Shown here: piece after piece, positions 1 through 14,995 of the stretch | Position numbering within the stretch: the first letter of the stretch is position 1 | How the letters are laid out: each line of letters opens with the position of its first letter | Assembly: GCA_036023115.1 (NCBI GenBank) | Contig: JAYKKT010000079.1 | Span: forward strand, 16,331,501-16,395,500 | Reading direction: 5' to 3' | DNA from: Brasenia schreberi | Taxonomy: Eukaryota > Streptophyta > Magnoliopsida > Nymphaeales > Cabombaceae | Length of the DNA: 64,000 nt | The notes under the pieces: model-generated | The model's database searches: none | Told to the model about the DNA's origin: nothing | Seen by the model: only the letters and a program-made list of their open reading frames with translations | Program-made: the position numbers and the translations under genes

Positions 1-1430
1 ACGTGTGGCCTTTGATAGACGTATAACACAAGCTAATCAGGTCCTCAACCTTGACAGACGGTAAAACAACGTATTAAGTCCTACTCTTGAGTCTAAAGGC
101 CGCATTTTTCAAAAATCACCCAAGTAGGATAATGCTTTTTATACAATTATGTAAAAAAGCCCAAAGTTATATTCTGTCACCTAGGACATCTCATGCTTCC
201 ATACAATTACGTCAAAAAATCCGAGTCACATCCTTTCACCTAGGATATCTCCCCATCTCAAGACATCCATAACATTTCATATCATATTTCTCATCTTTAA
301 GTATCAAAATTATATATCTAGATTCAATATCCAAAATTATTTCTTTTTAAAACACTCACCACTCTCATAGGTTTACCATAACCAAGGTGTATCTTATGAT
401 ACAACGAGCTGTTAAATGCAAGCTAAAAGTGTGCATGAATGACCAACAAAGTAGCCAATAGGTTAGCATCAATTGACACATCCATTCGAAAATTATTATC
501 CTTCTCATCCTGATGATACAACAGGTCTTGACAACAGACCAGGGTTCCATGTCAATTGATATTTCATCCCACATTGAAACCAACAAGTTGACACTATGAG
601 ATACGACCATCTACCATTTAACGACATCCCATACCACTATGAAAATAGTGGATTCATATCTAATAATGTTGACTTACACTCAAGCACACTCATGCAATCT
701 ATCATCAATGTAGATAATGAAGTAATTTACAATACACATATTAAGTAGGTCGATAATCATTTCAAGGTATTTACAAAATAGTTATGTATCATTTAAAATC
801 AAGCAAAACTATTTCTAACATATACCTGAAAAGAGAATACATCCACTTACTCAACTTTCTAGTAAGATTTAATATCTTAGGTGACCCATCCTCTCCAAAT
901 CATCTCAATTCGCATGTAAATAAATATAAATTCATGATTAAAATATCCACTATTTGATAATAAAATCAACAGTTCAATTGATAAGTGAATCAAAATCTAA
1001 ATGGTTTCTATTAAAAAATATCCTAATGGATCATGCATAAAGGTCTTAAATCCAAATTTTATAATGTAAAATGACTAGATTTGTTTTATAAATCTTAATA
1101 AAAACATCATCTTTACAGACTATACTCGACTACGAACCCAACGCTAACAATCGCGTGGAAAGAAAAGTGTTAGAAATAGCCTCAAAACACCCATAACCTT
1201 GTCTGGATCAAAATAAGCTTAACTGGTTCAGAACTGTATCATTAAAATACAATTCAGATTCGTGTCCAGCTCAGCATGACACACTCGTGTCTGCCACGAC
1301 ACGAACCTTCATCCTCCACTGATCCTCAGCCAAATCCGACCGTTTGGAGGGCCATTTTCAACCTAATCAAGACGAAACAGTCCCACAAACCCCGCTTCCA
1401 TTATTTGCCGACGGCCGGTGATTTCGCCAA
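1..1430. other. intergenic, no gene seen
   Basis: AT-rich DNA without a convincing coding frame on either strand. Around 130-260 two degenerate copies of a segment of about 70 bp can be seen, each ending in a motif like CACCTAGGAYATCTC. I recognise no transposon ends or RNA gene. Confidence 0.5.
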
Positions 1431-2165
<735 letters not shown>

Positions 2166-4860
2166 CACCAACAACAACTAAGCCTTTTCCCATACTAGAC
2201 AGGGTCAGCTACATAGATTCTTTGTTTCCAGAGAGTCCTATCATGTGTCATGTTAGCGGTTAACTCACAATAAGCTAGATCATTCTTTATTGTTTCTTTC
2301 CAACACTTTTGTGGTCATCTTCTACCTCTTTTAATATTTTCAAAATCTAGTTTTTCATACTTCTTAAAGGTTCTTCTTTTAATCTCTTTCTATATGTTCA
2401 AACCATCTTAAACGATATTATCTCATTTTATCCTCTATTGGTGTCACTCCTAATTTGTTTCTAATAACCTCATTATGTATACAACCTTTTCTTATATGAC
2501 CACTCATCCATCTCAACATCATTTCTCTCACAAACATCTTTTGTACATGTTATGATTAACTGCAACACTCAGAACCATAAAACATGACAGGTCTAATTGC
2601 CGCTCTATCTTCTTATCACGAAGAATACTTGATGCTCCTCTCTATTTTAACCAACCAGCATTAATTCTATACGTAACATCTCCATTAATTCTTCCATCAC
2701 TCTGAAAAATTGACCATAGGTATTTAAAACTTTTCTATCGGGGATGTAATGTGTACCAATTTAATTTCTTTCCTCTGAAGTAACCAAATGATCAAACTTA
2801 CATTTCATATATTCTGTCTTTATTCTACTAAGTCGAAAGCCTTTACTTTCTAATTTTTCTCTCCATAGTTCCAATTTTCTTAACTTTTTTCTTAGATTCC
2901 TCCATTAACATAATGTCATCTGTAGATAACATACACCAAGGTACTTCATCTTGAATATGTTTAGTTAACTCATCAATCACCATTATAAATAAGTATGGAC
3001 TTAAAGTTGATCCTTGATGTAACCCAATATTAACTTCAAAGAAGTCTGTCATTCCTTCATGAGTCGTCACACATGTTTTTGTACCATCGTACATGTCTCT
3101 TATAAGATTTATGTATGTCAATGGGAAAGTCTTTTTTTTTTGCTCTAAAATGTTTCATAAGACGTCTTAAAAGGTGAATCACTTAAACAGTAAGTCTGTC
3201 AGGCATGAATCCAAATTGGTTCTTTGTTGTACTCGATACTTGTCTTAACCTACGTTCAATAATTATTTCCCATAATTTAATAGTATGACTCATTAACTTG
3301 ATATTCCGATAATTCGCACAATTCTTAATGTCTCCCTTGTTCTTGTATATGGGTATAACCGTACTCACTCTCAATTCCTCAAGCATCTTTTGGTTTCTCC
3401 ATATTTCATTAAATAGTCTTGTGAGCTAAGTGATTCCTATTTCTCCTAGGATTTTTCAAACTTCTATAGGAATATTGTTTGGTCTTACCGATTTATCACT
3501 CTTCATTTGTTTAAGAGACTCTTTAACTTCATTCTTTTCAATACATCAGTATAATTGTGGTTTATATACTTTTCTAATTTGGCTAACTCTCCTAAGCTAA
3601 TACTAACATCTTTATTTTTCATTAAAAATCTTATAAAAATAGTTTTTTTAATCTATTTTTATATCATCATTTGCCACTAGAATTTTCTCATCCTCGTCTT
3701 TGATGCATCTAACAAAATTAAAATCCTTAGTTTTCTTATCACTAGCCCTAGCTATCCTAAAAATATTTCTTTCACCCTCTTTTGAGTTTAGTTTTTTTAT
3801 ATAAATTCTCTTAAATTTTAGCTTTTGGTTGACCGACAATATTTTTCGCTTTTTTCTTTGCTTTTTTATAAGCTTCTAAAGTTTCACTAGTTTTCTTAGC
3901 ATAATGTAATTTGTAACATGTCATCTTTACCTTTATTTTATTTTGTACTACTTTACTCCACCACCAAGCTTCTTTTTGTGCCGGTATACCTCCCTGAGAT
4001 TACTTAAGAGATCTTTCGCCACTTTCCTAATATGTATAGTCATATTATTCTACATATCACAAGGTATACCAACATAATTCCAAGCATATCCTTGAAGGAC
4101 TTTCTGTTTAAATATACTTTCTTTCTCTCTTTCGATGTTCTACTATTTAGTCTGAATACCTCGATGCACTCTTTTCTTCTTTGTCCACTTTTTTACCTTT
4201 AAATCCATAACTAAAAGTTGATGTTGGGTGGTTAAGTTTTCTCTTTGAATTACCTTGCAATCTTTACAACAGACTCTATCTTTTTTCCTACAAATAAAAT
4301 AATCAATTTGTGTTTGTGATAAGCCACTCTTAGTATTGACTATAAAGAGAATAAATGTCATAGTAAAATTTAAAATCTCTCTACCTTGCTCATTTATATC
4401 CCCAAAACCAAAGTTTCCATGAACACCTTGATATCCTAATACCTCTTTACCGATATGTCCATTTAAGTCTCCTCTTAAATAAATCATCTCTCTTTATGGA
4501 ATTCTTTGAATTACCTTATCTAACTCCTCCAAAAAAACCATGTTTATACCTGCTTCTAGTCTTGCTTTGAGTCCGTAAGCACAAACTATATTCAAAACCT
4601 ATGCTCCTAACACTAATTTCAAAATCATAATTCGGTCACTGTATCGTTGTATGTTTACTACACTATCCTTTAAATCTTTATTTATGATAATACCAACTCC
4701 GTTTCGAGCATTTTCCTTATGTGAGTACCATAATTTAAAACCTTTATCCTCAATCTCCTTTGCTTTTTCTCCAACCCACTTTGTCTCCTGTAAACATAGG
4801 ATATGAATCTTTCTCCGAATCATAGTATCTACCACCTCCATTGCAAGTTTCATCAAATAA
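2166..4860 (-). mobile_element. RTE-clade LINE, 5'-truncated and decayed (copy A)
   Basis: Non-LTR retrotransposon on the minus strand. Reading from high to low coordinates, an APE-type endonuclease comes first. It includes ILCLQETKWVGEKAKE near 4790, then DLNGHIGKEVLGYQG near 4450 and a TQIDYFICRKKDR stretch near 4300. The reverse transcriptase follows: STTKNQFGFMPDR near 3210 and GLHQGSTLSPYLFIMVIDEL near 3000. The RT catalytic box reads MLSTDDIML instead of the usual YADD. Many stops and frameshifts break the frame. The 3' end at 2166-2225 carries the family tail (TATGGGAAAAGGCTTAGTTG on the minus strand, followed by TTG repeats), typical of RTE elements. The element stops upstream at the MEVVDTM segment, where the longer copy at 34930-38160 continues, so it is 5'-truncated. 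Confidence 0.9.
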
Positions 4861-4879
4861 TGTAAATCAGAGATAAAAT

Positions 4880-5175
4880 GCATGCAACACTTTCTTGCTT
4901 GTTGCTCAGAAATGCCTATACCTAATCTAAAATGAAGGGGGTTATAACTCGTGAAAAAATGCTCTAAAAATCTCATTTGGAAAATCATCGTGCTGTTCTT
5001 GCTAGAGCATTTCCGAGGTCTTAAGCTATAGAATCAACATCAATCCTCACCATTGAAATCATCGGTACTTCTGTGATGAAACGAAATGATAATGTTACAA
5101 AGCTTCAGCAGATCAAGAACCTTAAACATGCACTTGATTCTACCAGATATTCACTAAATTCTCTCTATATTCTCA
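4880..5175 (+). repeat. segment paralogous to 24125-24430
   Basis: About 300 bp aligns in the same orientation with 24125-24430. Shared stretches include TGCTGTTCTTGCTAGAGCA and the CAGCAGATCAA-like motif about 110 bp further on. The other copy lies in the presumed 5' leader/intron region of the ARL2-like gene. LINE copy A ends next to this segment. No coding potential is evident. Confidence 0.6.
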
Positions 5176-7850
5176 ACAAATTTATCTAAGTTTTAACCTT
5201 ATAGCAATTATCTTTCATGATGACTAATGGGCTAAACATATGCTTTGGTTTCTTGGTACTAGAATTAGATTTACGCAATGCCGATCTTCCAGATGTTTGA
5301 GACAGTATTGGTGAAGAAGCTTTTCTGTTGCTATGCTTATAATTAGTGATATCTGATTAAGCTAGTTGGGTAAGTGAGTTTTGTTATATATAACATATCT
5401 GCATTATTCTCGGTGTCTTGCTCATGATTCTTCCACCGATTGGTGGCCTCAGAACTACAAGTTCTACTCGTGATCGGATTCTGTGGATTCACGTCGAAGG
5501 TTCCAATGAGGAAAAATAAATCAGCAAAGCGTGGTTGTGTGGTAAGATTGATTTTGGAGGTCCTTTTTTTCCCCAAGCCAAGTATGATAGTGAGAAGAAC
5601 ACAACAAAATAGATAGAACACAGCAAAGTATGTACACCTTTACAATGAGCGCTAAGAATTTACAACTCTCTCTCTCTCTCTAGAAACTGCCGACCAATGT
5701 GATCCAATGCACATCGCGGTCCTCTCTCTCAAATGCCCTTCGAAATAGTGCTGCAAGCAGCTTGTTTTATTCTTTCCTTTGATGGAGTGAGCGCTAAGAA
5801 TCTACAACTCTCTCCCTCTCTCTCCTGTGAGCCTGTAAGGGTGCGTGTCAAAAGTTAACCATGCTTGCTCGAGCACGAAAACTGCATATTTAGAAGCTTA
5901 TAAACCTATATATGTACAGGTATATACACATACAGTTCGAGCTCGAGTCATTTCAACCTCATTGATGAACCCAATCTTGAGCAGAGGCTGATCCCTCTTT
6001 GTTGCATCGAGCTCAAAACGAGCCTAGTGGGCTGGTTCAAGTTGTTCGAGCAGATTCTTGAGCTCGAGCCTACGAATCCTGAGCCTACTTTGTAGTCTAA
6101 TATACAAATAAAAGAGAAGTGCATGCTCATCGTGGAATGATACACTATTTTACTTTCATGTCTACTTATCTCTTTCATGGTTCGGATTGGAGCACGTGTT
6201 GCCTGAGGCATAAGGGGCATGATGACTTAGACTAGACATACCCTCACCTACCTCCGGCTTGTCACGGGCAGTTTGTTGCAGCACGAAATGATGACAGCCA
6301 TGCACCACCCATGTCCGCATTCACGAAATCACCCCTTTCAAGGGGATTCACGGGATTCATACATAACATTCTTCTCGAATCAGATTTGCCAAACCCAATC
6401 GTGCGCTGCTTCTGTCAAAAGAATCAATCGGTTAAGTAGCCGATCACCACTTTGCAAGGACTAAAACTTGAAGAACAAAAAAGGAGGAACACGACTTAAG
6501 ATCTTTTTCACCGACCCAAAGGACAGAAATCAAATGCTACAACCACCACTGCATCATAGCCTGCAAAATAAAAGACGAGCACATTATACAAAGGAACAAT
6601 CGAATTGAATCATCTGAAGGCCAAGAGAAGATCAGCTGCATCCAAGGTGGTTGAAAATTTGCTATAAAAGTGAACAATTAGAAGCCATTCACTATCCAAT
6701 CCTAATAGAAGATCAAGAAAATCAAAGAACTCCTGACTGAAATGTGCTTGAAAACATGGAAACATTCAACGCAAAAAATAGATGAGAAGCCCTATAAAAA
6801 AGGAAACGAACGATTCATCTAGGGTCATTCTCACTCCCCCTGTGTATTCCGTAAGATTTGTTTGAGCAGAACCATTCAAGGCATTTCTCTCCTTCATAAT
6901 ATCTTTTTCCCTCCAACAACCAAAGAAAGAAAGACATGAAAAAGGGATGAGAATCTAACAACCACATCTGCCTCAATGACCCTCTCTCTATAAGCGAAAT
7001 TGCGCCTTGCTGAAAACCGAAGCCATTCCTGTATGATACCAACACTACTGCCAGCAACCCATCACCAACCGACTGGTTATCTGTGTGTGTGTGTTTGCGC
7101 GCGCGTTCCTTACTAAGACCACCCTTGTTGGCTGATCCACTCCTTGTCATCCGAAGAGGATTCACCAGGTAAGATTTTGAATCGGATCCCAATCCGATTC
7201 CGCTTACCTACACAAATCCAATATACCTAACTATAGCCAAACCCAACTTCTTTTATCCGAACCAAAACCATCCCAAATTGTATCATATTCGAATTAAAAT
7301 CTGGTTTTGAGTCGGATCTCATTGAGTTCAACCAAACCCAAATCTAATTCACTTTGAAGTCCATAACTCAAAACCTCTTGGGTTGGATTCAATTCGATCT
7401 CTTTATCTAAAAGGTCGATTTAGATCCAAATGAACACAATCCAATCCCAACTTGAGCTAAGTCAAATCCATTTCTAAGTCCACACTTAGCAATTTTACTC
7501 TCTCTCAATCCAAACACACTTTTCTTAGTCATATCTTTACTTAATAATTCGGGCAATCAATTTTACAACAAGTCGTATGTTTTGAGGTTCAACAAATACA
7601 TAATTTAAGAAATTCACATTTCTTTAAAGTATTCATGAGAGAGTTTCCATATTGTGAACGAGTACAAATAAAGAAGTTAGTCTGACTATATTGCTATCTA
7701 AATACGCTGAACAAATTTCAAAGAGGTTCTCCATATTTTCAGCATGAACATATGCTGAGAGTAAGGAATTGGTCTTAAATAATAAAATTGATATTAATAC
7801 TTCAAATATCAAAACATTGACAAGCAAGCTAATGAAGGTGGTAAATACTA
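5176..7850. other. intergenic, no supported gene
   Basis: Short CT runs occur at about 5670-5685 and 5810-5825. A TG run passing into CG lies at about 7083-7106. GAGCTCGAGC-type palindromic motifs cluster at 5940-6070. From about 7190 to 7480 the sequence is rich in repeated CCAAA/AATCC words. The open frames here have no recognisable family and no codon structure that persuades me. Confidence 0.4.
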
Positions 7851-7854
7851 TTAT

Positions 7855-8560
7855 TAGGATAAAGATTTACATTCTATACTTAAAAGAAACAAATTGGGTT
7901 AGAAGAAAAGCAAACGAGATTGAGAACATGAGGTTTAAGTTATGATACTCATAAAAAAATGCTCGAGATGGAGTTAGTGGTAGTATAAATAAAGATTCAA
8001 AGGAAAGTATAGTAGACATAACAATAACATGATAACCAAATTATGATGATGAAATTACTATTAAAAGTAGAAACTTTAAATATAGTTATGATTATTCACC
8101 TTTTGTAGGACTATAAGATAGCATAATTTTTTTTAATGAGTTAGATAAGGTAATTTAAAAGATTCTACAAAAAGAGTTGATTTGTTTAAGAGGAGATCTA
8201 AATGGATATCTTGATAAAGAGATATAGGATATCAAGTTATTCACGACAACTATGAGATTTGAGATTTAAATGAAGAAGACAAAGAAATTTTAAATTTTGT
8301 TATCGAATACAATCTCTTCTTAGTCAATACAATTTTAAAAAAATGAGACATACATTTATTTACTTATAAAGTGGCTTGAAACAAACATAAATTGATTATT
8401 TTTCTTATAATAGAAAAGATAGATAATTTTGTAAGGATTTCTAGGTAATTCTAAACGAAAGCTTTACTATCGACTTTTAGTTATTTATTTATAAGTTAAA
8501 AAGTAAGAAAATGATAAAGAGTACATAGACCTACTCAAACTAAATGGTAAAATTTTATAA
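7855..8560 (+). mobile_element. decayed RTE LINE endonuclease fragment (copy D)
   Basis: On the plus strand a broken translation follows the endonuclease of the other LINEs. NEEDKEILNFVIEYNLFLVNT at about 8260-8330 matches the NEEGREILNFAMAFDLFIVNT segment of copy B. It is preceded by a DLFKRRSKW-like stretch (copy B: ICLGRDLNG) and followed by FTYK and a KHKLIIF segment (copy B: TQIDYF). There are many stops and the AT content is high. Neither the RT domain nor the TTG tail is seen, so this is an old internal fragment. Confidence 0.65.
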
Positions 8561-9784
8561 ATAAAAAAAGATATATTTAAATAAAAAGTTTTTGAAGAAA
8601 ATGATTGTAGGTATATCTTTCTATATAAAAAATTCAGTAATCGGGCAGAAAAGAAGACACCTTGAAATGACCTGAAAAGTGTACCTGCTTCTTCTATTGC
8701 ATCCGCCAGACCAGACGGAAAACTTCTCCGATGGGGCAAAAGAGAAAAGATACCAGTAACAACGTGCTTTTTCGTCCTCCGTGGGAGACTTCTGCTCCTT
8801 GGCGTCCTCCAGTATCAAACCCAAATTTTTTTCATGGGCTTAAATAAATCTTGAAGCTATCAATCTATCTTTAAGATATGCAAAAGAAAAAGAGCGAGAA
8901 AGATAAAAATTTGTCAATCTCTCCTTCCTTGATTAAATACAAAAACTAACAGTCACCAATAAGCTCCTCACTTGAATCTTTTACCAGTATCTTCTGCAAA
9001 GACCTAGAATCTGACTTCATTCTAAATATCTTATATGCTTTTCACTGTAGATCTAAACATCAAAAGTGAAGTCTCCATATTGAAAAAGAAAGAAGAAAAA
9101 AATACTTTTCTTTTGCTCGTGTTTCGAGCAGCAGCAATCTTTGATACACTGGGTACTGGTTCACTCAGAATGCTAGCCTGAGAGAACTTCGATATATGCA
9201 CAAGAATATTGATTGAAATAGCTAGCCTGAGAGATGGTACTAGTAGGCACAATAATACTTTTTAATCACTCGGAATACAGCAGCAATCTGCTCTCTCACT
9301 CATGATATATGCAATAGCTAGCCTAAGAGAATTCGGGTATATGCAGGATATAATTGGCAAAACTACAGATAGTCATCTTTTATAATTCTAGGTTTTTCTC
9401 TGGATCGTTCTCACAGATAGCATTCAAGAGAAAAGGGGGAAGTCTTTTACGGTGGTCAAATAGGAATACAGTGACTATCTTATAAGAATACAGAGTGGCA
9501 TAACAACAGAGAGTCATCTATTTAATTCTAGGATCATCTCTCTGTGGAGACAGTCGGTATATCGATCTAGACAAATATTCTCATAGGCGATATGGCTTAA
9601 CCACTTCAGTTTTTGTCGATATAGAGATGATTTAGTTCCGGAACTTATCCGATCCGTTTCACGTTCCAACCTTAACTTGACGGACAAACGCATTTCCTTC
9701 TTCTCTCACCTCACCAACTTCGACACTGGCCTTTGTCACACTTCGGGCCAAGATGGATTCATGCGCCGTGCACTAACCACCATG
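8561..9784. other. intergenic with small degenerate duplications
   Basis: No gene is supported. The motif AGCTAGCCTGAGAGA recurs at about 9170, 9220 and 9316. The motif AGTCATCTWTTWAATTCTAG recurs at about 9370 and 9510. These give a loose tandem structure of roughly 130 bp. Confidence 0.4.
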
Positions 9785-12700
9785 ACATGCACCATAGTTA
9801 GCTTCCGGGCATGTTAAGATTGCAGGCATTTAGACGAATAAGACCCATGGCCGTGTATGGGCTCTTGAGGTCTTGTAACGGATTGTGTATGGGATTCGTT
9901 CAGGAGAGAAAAGATGCAAGAAAGATGTACTTTATCCAAGCCTACAATTTTGTATGACTCATCATTACACTCAAGGAGAGAAAAGATGCAAGAAAGATGT
10001 ACTTTATGTTTCAAAAGATAATAGTGTTTCTTGTTAGTATGAATTATCCACAAGGAAAAATGTGTTTGTGTAGATCCATATCCATGCATTTTTCAGAAAT
10101 CTAATTCCCATTTATTGTTTATAAAGAGTTTGCAAGAAAGAAGCTAATACAAACACACGTGTATTTTAGCGTACAATAATCACTAGAACCATGGTTACAA
10201 TTTCAGATGGCATACATACTCAGTAAGATTCAATTTCTATAAGATAGAACAACATAAAGCAATATCTCCTTGATATACTTTCTATATGAACAACACGACT
10301 GCCTAGAACCCATAAACATGTTTTTTTCATGCATAAGCCCCCATAACTGATTCAAAGAGCAAAAAACCGTTGAAAATCTTGAGCAACATAGTTCCCAAAG
10401 CACATACCATAACTAACTTTTGAGGGCAACAATAAAGTTTATATTACTATAAATTGGTAGCCTCTATCCTCTTTCCTCAAACTATGTCACCCAATGGCCA
10501 AAACTGCAACTACACATACAAACAATGCCACTGAAGCATGCACTGGTATATGGTGTATTGGGTGTCCAATCCCACTTCTCTGCTATAAGAAAGCAAAATA
10601 GGAAATTATTTCATCCCACAGTTAGCATGATCACAAAAATCTTCCCTCCATTAAGAAATTAATATATAGGAAGAGCATTGCAAACTAACTTATAATATTT
10701 TAGTCCAAGAAATAGACTTACATAGAAAATATTCTCTTGTCGCCCGTAGTACATAGTACCATAGATGTAGTATATATGATGATGACAATAAAAACAATAA
10801 AGAACCTGATCCACAATGCATCTAGGACCTCATTGATAGTAACAATCCACTAGCTAGAATGTTGAAGCATAATTAAAAGAAAACTTACAAGATAATCTGA
10901 AGTATTCCTTTTGGGATTGGCTACAAGAATGTAAAAGGAGACCCATGATTCTAGTGTGAATTTCAGAGTTGCTGTAGTTGGATTCTAACATCAATGTTTT
11001 GCCACCAAAAACTTTAGCATATCATGATTGTGGATAGCAAGTGGTCATCCCAACAATGTAGCCAGCTTCATTTCCAGCTTTTTTCCCATGACCATAGATT
11101 GGCAAGGAAGAGCATATGATTCTACCATCCTTTCTCTCAATATATCATATAGTTTATAAGTAACAGTACCAAAACTCAGTATCCTTCTATAAAAAAGTGT
11201 TGTTGTGTTTACTTCTACATAGAATTTTTTTGGAGTGAGGTGATTTTGTATTTCGGGTGAGGCACACTTCTATTTCACGTCTATAGAGTACTTGTAGGCA
11301 GACCCAGTCATTTTTGAGTAAGGTGCATGCCTTATCTCACTCTAAAGTGTGTCCTGCCATTAGCTGTTATATGTTTCGGAACTTCATATTCTGATTTGTA
11401 GGAACATGTAGGTTAAAGATGCTAGTCATGAGGACTTTTCATGCTTAATTAGTTTATTTGACTAAAATACTCAAAATATCACAACAAGCAAATTGTCTAA
11501 TCTGACTAGATTGAACATTACAACTACCAAAAGCATTTCCATCTTAAAATGTTTAAGGTGTTTCTACAAAAACTACATTTAATGGTTGTCTAATATTTGA
11601 AGAGACTGTAAAAGGTATTCTCATATAAGTCACATGAAAGAGGGAAATAATTATCATCCATTAAGGTAATCTTGAGATATACTTAAAACTGACAATGGAA
11701 GGTATCACCCTGTACCAATTGATCTAAGACAATTCCAAAGATCATGGCATTATTTACCAAGAACTGTATTGCAATTTTACTCATGAGCAAGTCACCCCAT
11801 GTTCAAGCATACATGAGCATGTAAACACTGACACAAACATAAAGTTATGAAACAAAGCAAAGATCATTCTTGTAGAAAGTTAGAGTTTTCGGTCTTGTGG
11901 AGTTGATTTAATGATTCAAGGTTTAAACACTGAGAGGAAAAACTGGTCAAACTTGATAAGGAACTGTACCAAAAACCAGCTACAATAAAGCATCATGAAA
12001 TTTGAAAATACTTTGGACTTAGATTCATATGTGTAGGTTGGTATTAAAAGAAAAGGCAACATGAAATTTGAATGGTATACTTTTTAGCGACGTGCGAATG
12101 TTAATCATATACATTTTCATCTAACACTATATTGCACACGAAAAACAACCTTCTACTTCTTATTCTTCATTAAGGTAATTGTTTATTTATTTTCTATTAT
12201 ATATGTTATTGCTTTTTATGTTTAGTTATATTATACACTATTGGATGATATTAATGACGTTATTCATATTAAGAGTTTTACATCCATGCGATACACTATT
12301 ACGAGCTTTACAACACTAAAAGTGTATGTTATGTATATTATGAGGTGAGCATACTTTGAAAAAGTTGATAGAGATTATGAGTATTGTTATGGACGAGCAT
12401 ATTACCTAATGATATTTGATCACATGTCAACTGATAATGCTAAGGATGTATTAGTTGGAACTTTTGTCTTGTATTTGGAGGATTTCTTTTATATTTTGTA
12501 CTATTCATTGCATACATATTTATATGACATTTATGAAAAATGTAATTTTAGTTTGATATGCCTTCATCCTTAATATCATTAAATAAATAAATTATAACTT
12601 TATTTAAATAATAATATCATTTACAAACTGCAAATTACAATTAGTCATCATCCCCAACATCATATAGAATGTCATTATCACTAAAAAATGTCATCCTCAA

Positions 12701-13130
12701 CAACCAATGATCCTCTCATTTTTATATACATGTCAATACAGATATATGGACACACTAGAACACGTTGATCGTTGAAGTAAAGATGAGGAAGCACTTGCCA
12801 AAAGATAGTGTCAAAAGTAGTTTAGATAATTTAAAAAAAAGGTATGTAGACACATTTGAAATAATATAGTTTTTCTCTATTATTTCTTTCTCTTTAATTG
12901 ACCTCTATTCTTTTGCTATTCTCTATGGACCACTGCTTCCTCTGCTGGCATTGTTGTTCCTCCATCATTATCTCTCCTTTTTGAGACGTTCTTTGAAAAT
13001 TTTGACACTATTCTTTATCCAGATTCCATGTAAGGTGATGTTTCTTCTCACTTTGACTCTTTCTTTATAACTTTTTTCCTTAATAATTTTTTATTCATCC
13101 CTCTGGTCGTCTAAGCAACATAATGAGGTA
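9785..13130 (+). repeat. complex repeat array, copy A (most complete unit)
   Basis: Longest copy of a repeat that recurs, in part, five more times to 19.83 kb. Landmarks in order: GCATTTAGACGAATAAGACC at 9828; TTTCAAAAGATAAT near 10010; ACAACATAAAGCAA near 10250; CCAATGGCCAAAACTGC near 10493; TTTCGGGTGAGGCACAC near 11252; ACTATATTGCACACGAAAAA near 12127; ATGATATTTGATCACATG near 12410; AAGATGAGGAAGCACTTGCC near 12780. The last landmark lies in a frame reading like KMRKHLPKDSVK that is kept in the copies near 16670 and 19460. This hints at an ancient exon, but I do not recognise the protein. No terminal repeats or TSD were found. Confidence 0.6.
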
Positions 13131-13134
13131 GGCT

Positions 13135-13700
13135 TGCATTATGCTTCTCATTATGTAGGAAAAAGAGAGTTATACTTTACGTTGTGTAGATCCATGCATT
13201 TTTTCAGAAGTCTAATGAAACTGTTATGGCACAAACTTTTATTGCTCATACAGAGTTTGCAAGAAAGAAGCTAACACAATTATACATCTTTATTTTGACA
13301 TATACTAATCACTAGACCATGGTTACTGCTTAAAGATTGCATACATATTCAATAAGATTCAATTCATATAAGATAGAACAACATAAAGCAAGATCTCCTT
13401 GATATGCTTTCCATGTGAATAACATGGCTGCATTGGAACCCCAAAACACGTTTTTTTCATGCATAAGCCCTAGTAGTAGATTCAAAGAGTAGAAGATCGT
13501 TAAAAATCTTGAGCTACATAGTTCCCAAAGTTAATACCATAATTAACTTTCGAGGATAACAATAAAGTTTACATTACTATAGGTTGATAGCCTCCATCCT
13601 CTTTCCTCAAACTATTGATGCCTGCCCCAATGGCAAAAACTGCAACTACACATACAAATAGTGCCACTGAACCATACACTAGTATCTAGTGTCTTGGGTG
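13135..13700 (+). repeat. complex repeat array, copy B (partial)
   Basis: Starts in the TCTCATTATGTAGGAAAAAG segment and continues through the GTGTAGATCCATGCATTTTT, CAAGATCTCCTTGATATG and CAATGGCAAAAACTGCAACT landmarks in the order of copy A. It breaks off near 13700. The later parts of the unit are missing. Confidence 0.6.
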
Positions 13701-13704
13701 TGGG

Positions 13705-14995
13705 TGCACCATAGTTAGTCTTCGAGCATGTTAAGATTGTACGCATTTAGACGAATAAGACCCATGACCATGTATGGGCTCTTGAGGTCTTGTAACAGAT
13801 TGTGTATGAGATTCGTTTAGGAGTAGTTATGGTTTTGAGTCGTGAAATGGGTATTGGATCAATCTTATGAGGTAAATATCTTGGAAGTTTCTTAAAGCTT
13901 CCAAGAGGAAATGACTTGCACGGACCCATGAATAGCCTACAAATACTCGTGCCGAGATATACTTTATGTTTCAAAAGATAATCGTGTTTCTTGTCAGTGT
14001 GAATTCTCAAAAAAAAAAAACATGTTTGTGTAGATCCATGTATTTCTTCATAAATCCAACAAAAATGTTGTGGGCACAAACTTTTATTGCTCATAAAGAG
14101 TTGGCAAGAAAGAAACTAACACAATCACACATATGTATTTTAATGTACAGTAATCACTAGGACCGTGGTTATAACTTCCAGACTGCATACACAATATGAT
14201 TCAATCTCTATAAGGTAGGACAACATAAAGCAAGATCTCCTTGATATGCTTTCCATATGAACAACATGACTGCCCCAAAACTTAGAAACACATTTTTTTC
14301 ATGCATAAGCCCTTGTTGAATATTCAAAGAGCAGAAGACCTTTAAAATTTTTGAGCAAGATAGTTCCTAAAGCTGATACCATAATTAAGGTTTGAGAGAA
14401 ACAATAAAGTTTATATTAATATAAGTTGGTTGCCTCCATCCTCTTTCCTCAAACTATTAATGATTGCCTGAAGGTCCAAAACTACAACTAAATATGCAAA
14501 CACTGCCACTAAAGCATACATTATATGGTGTCTTGGGCGTGAAATACCACTTCCCTACTATTATTATCAGGTAAAATGGAAAATTCTTTCATCCCACTGC
14601 TATCATGATCATAAAAATCTTCACTCCATTAAGAAACTAATATATAGGATTGAGCATTAAAAACTAACTTATAATATTTTAATCCAAAAAGAAATGACTT
14701 GCATACAAAATATTCTCTAACCGCTCGTGGTTAAGAGTACCATGGATGTAGCAGATATGATGATGATGATAAAAAACAAAAAAGAACCCAATCCGCAATG
14801 CATCTAGGGTCTCATTGATAGTGAGAATCTGCTAGCTAGAATGTTGAAGCATAAGAAAAAGAAAACTTAAAAGATAATATGAAGTATTGCTTTTGTGATT
14901 GGCTACAAGAATGTAAAAAAGACCCATGACTCTGGTGTGAATTTCAAAGCTGTTGTAGTTGGATTCAAACATCAATTTTTTGTCATCAAAGCTTT
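13705..14995 (+). repeat. complex repeat array, copy C (partial)
   Basis: Restarts at the first landmark (GCATTTAGACGAATAAGACC near 13743) and runs through the TTTCAAAAGATAATCG, AAGCAAGATCTCC, TTGAGCAAGATAGTTCC and TAATATATAGGA landmarks. It ends near 14995, where the sequence jumps back to an earlier point of the unit. That jump marks a duplication junction. Confidence 0.6.
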
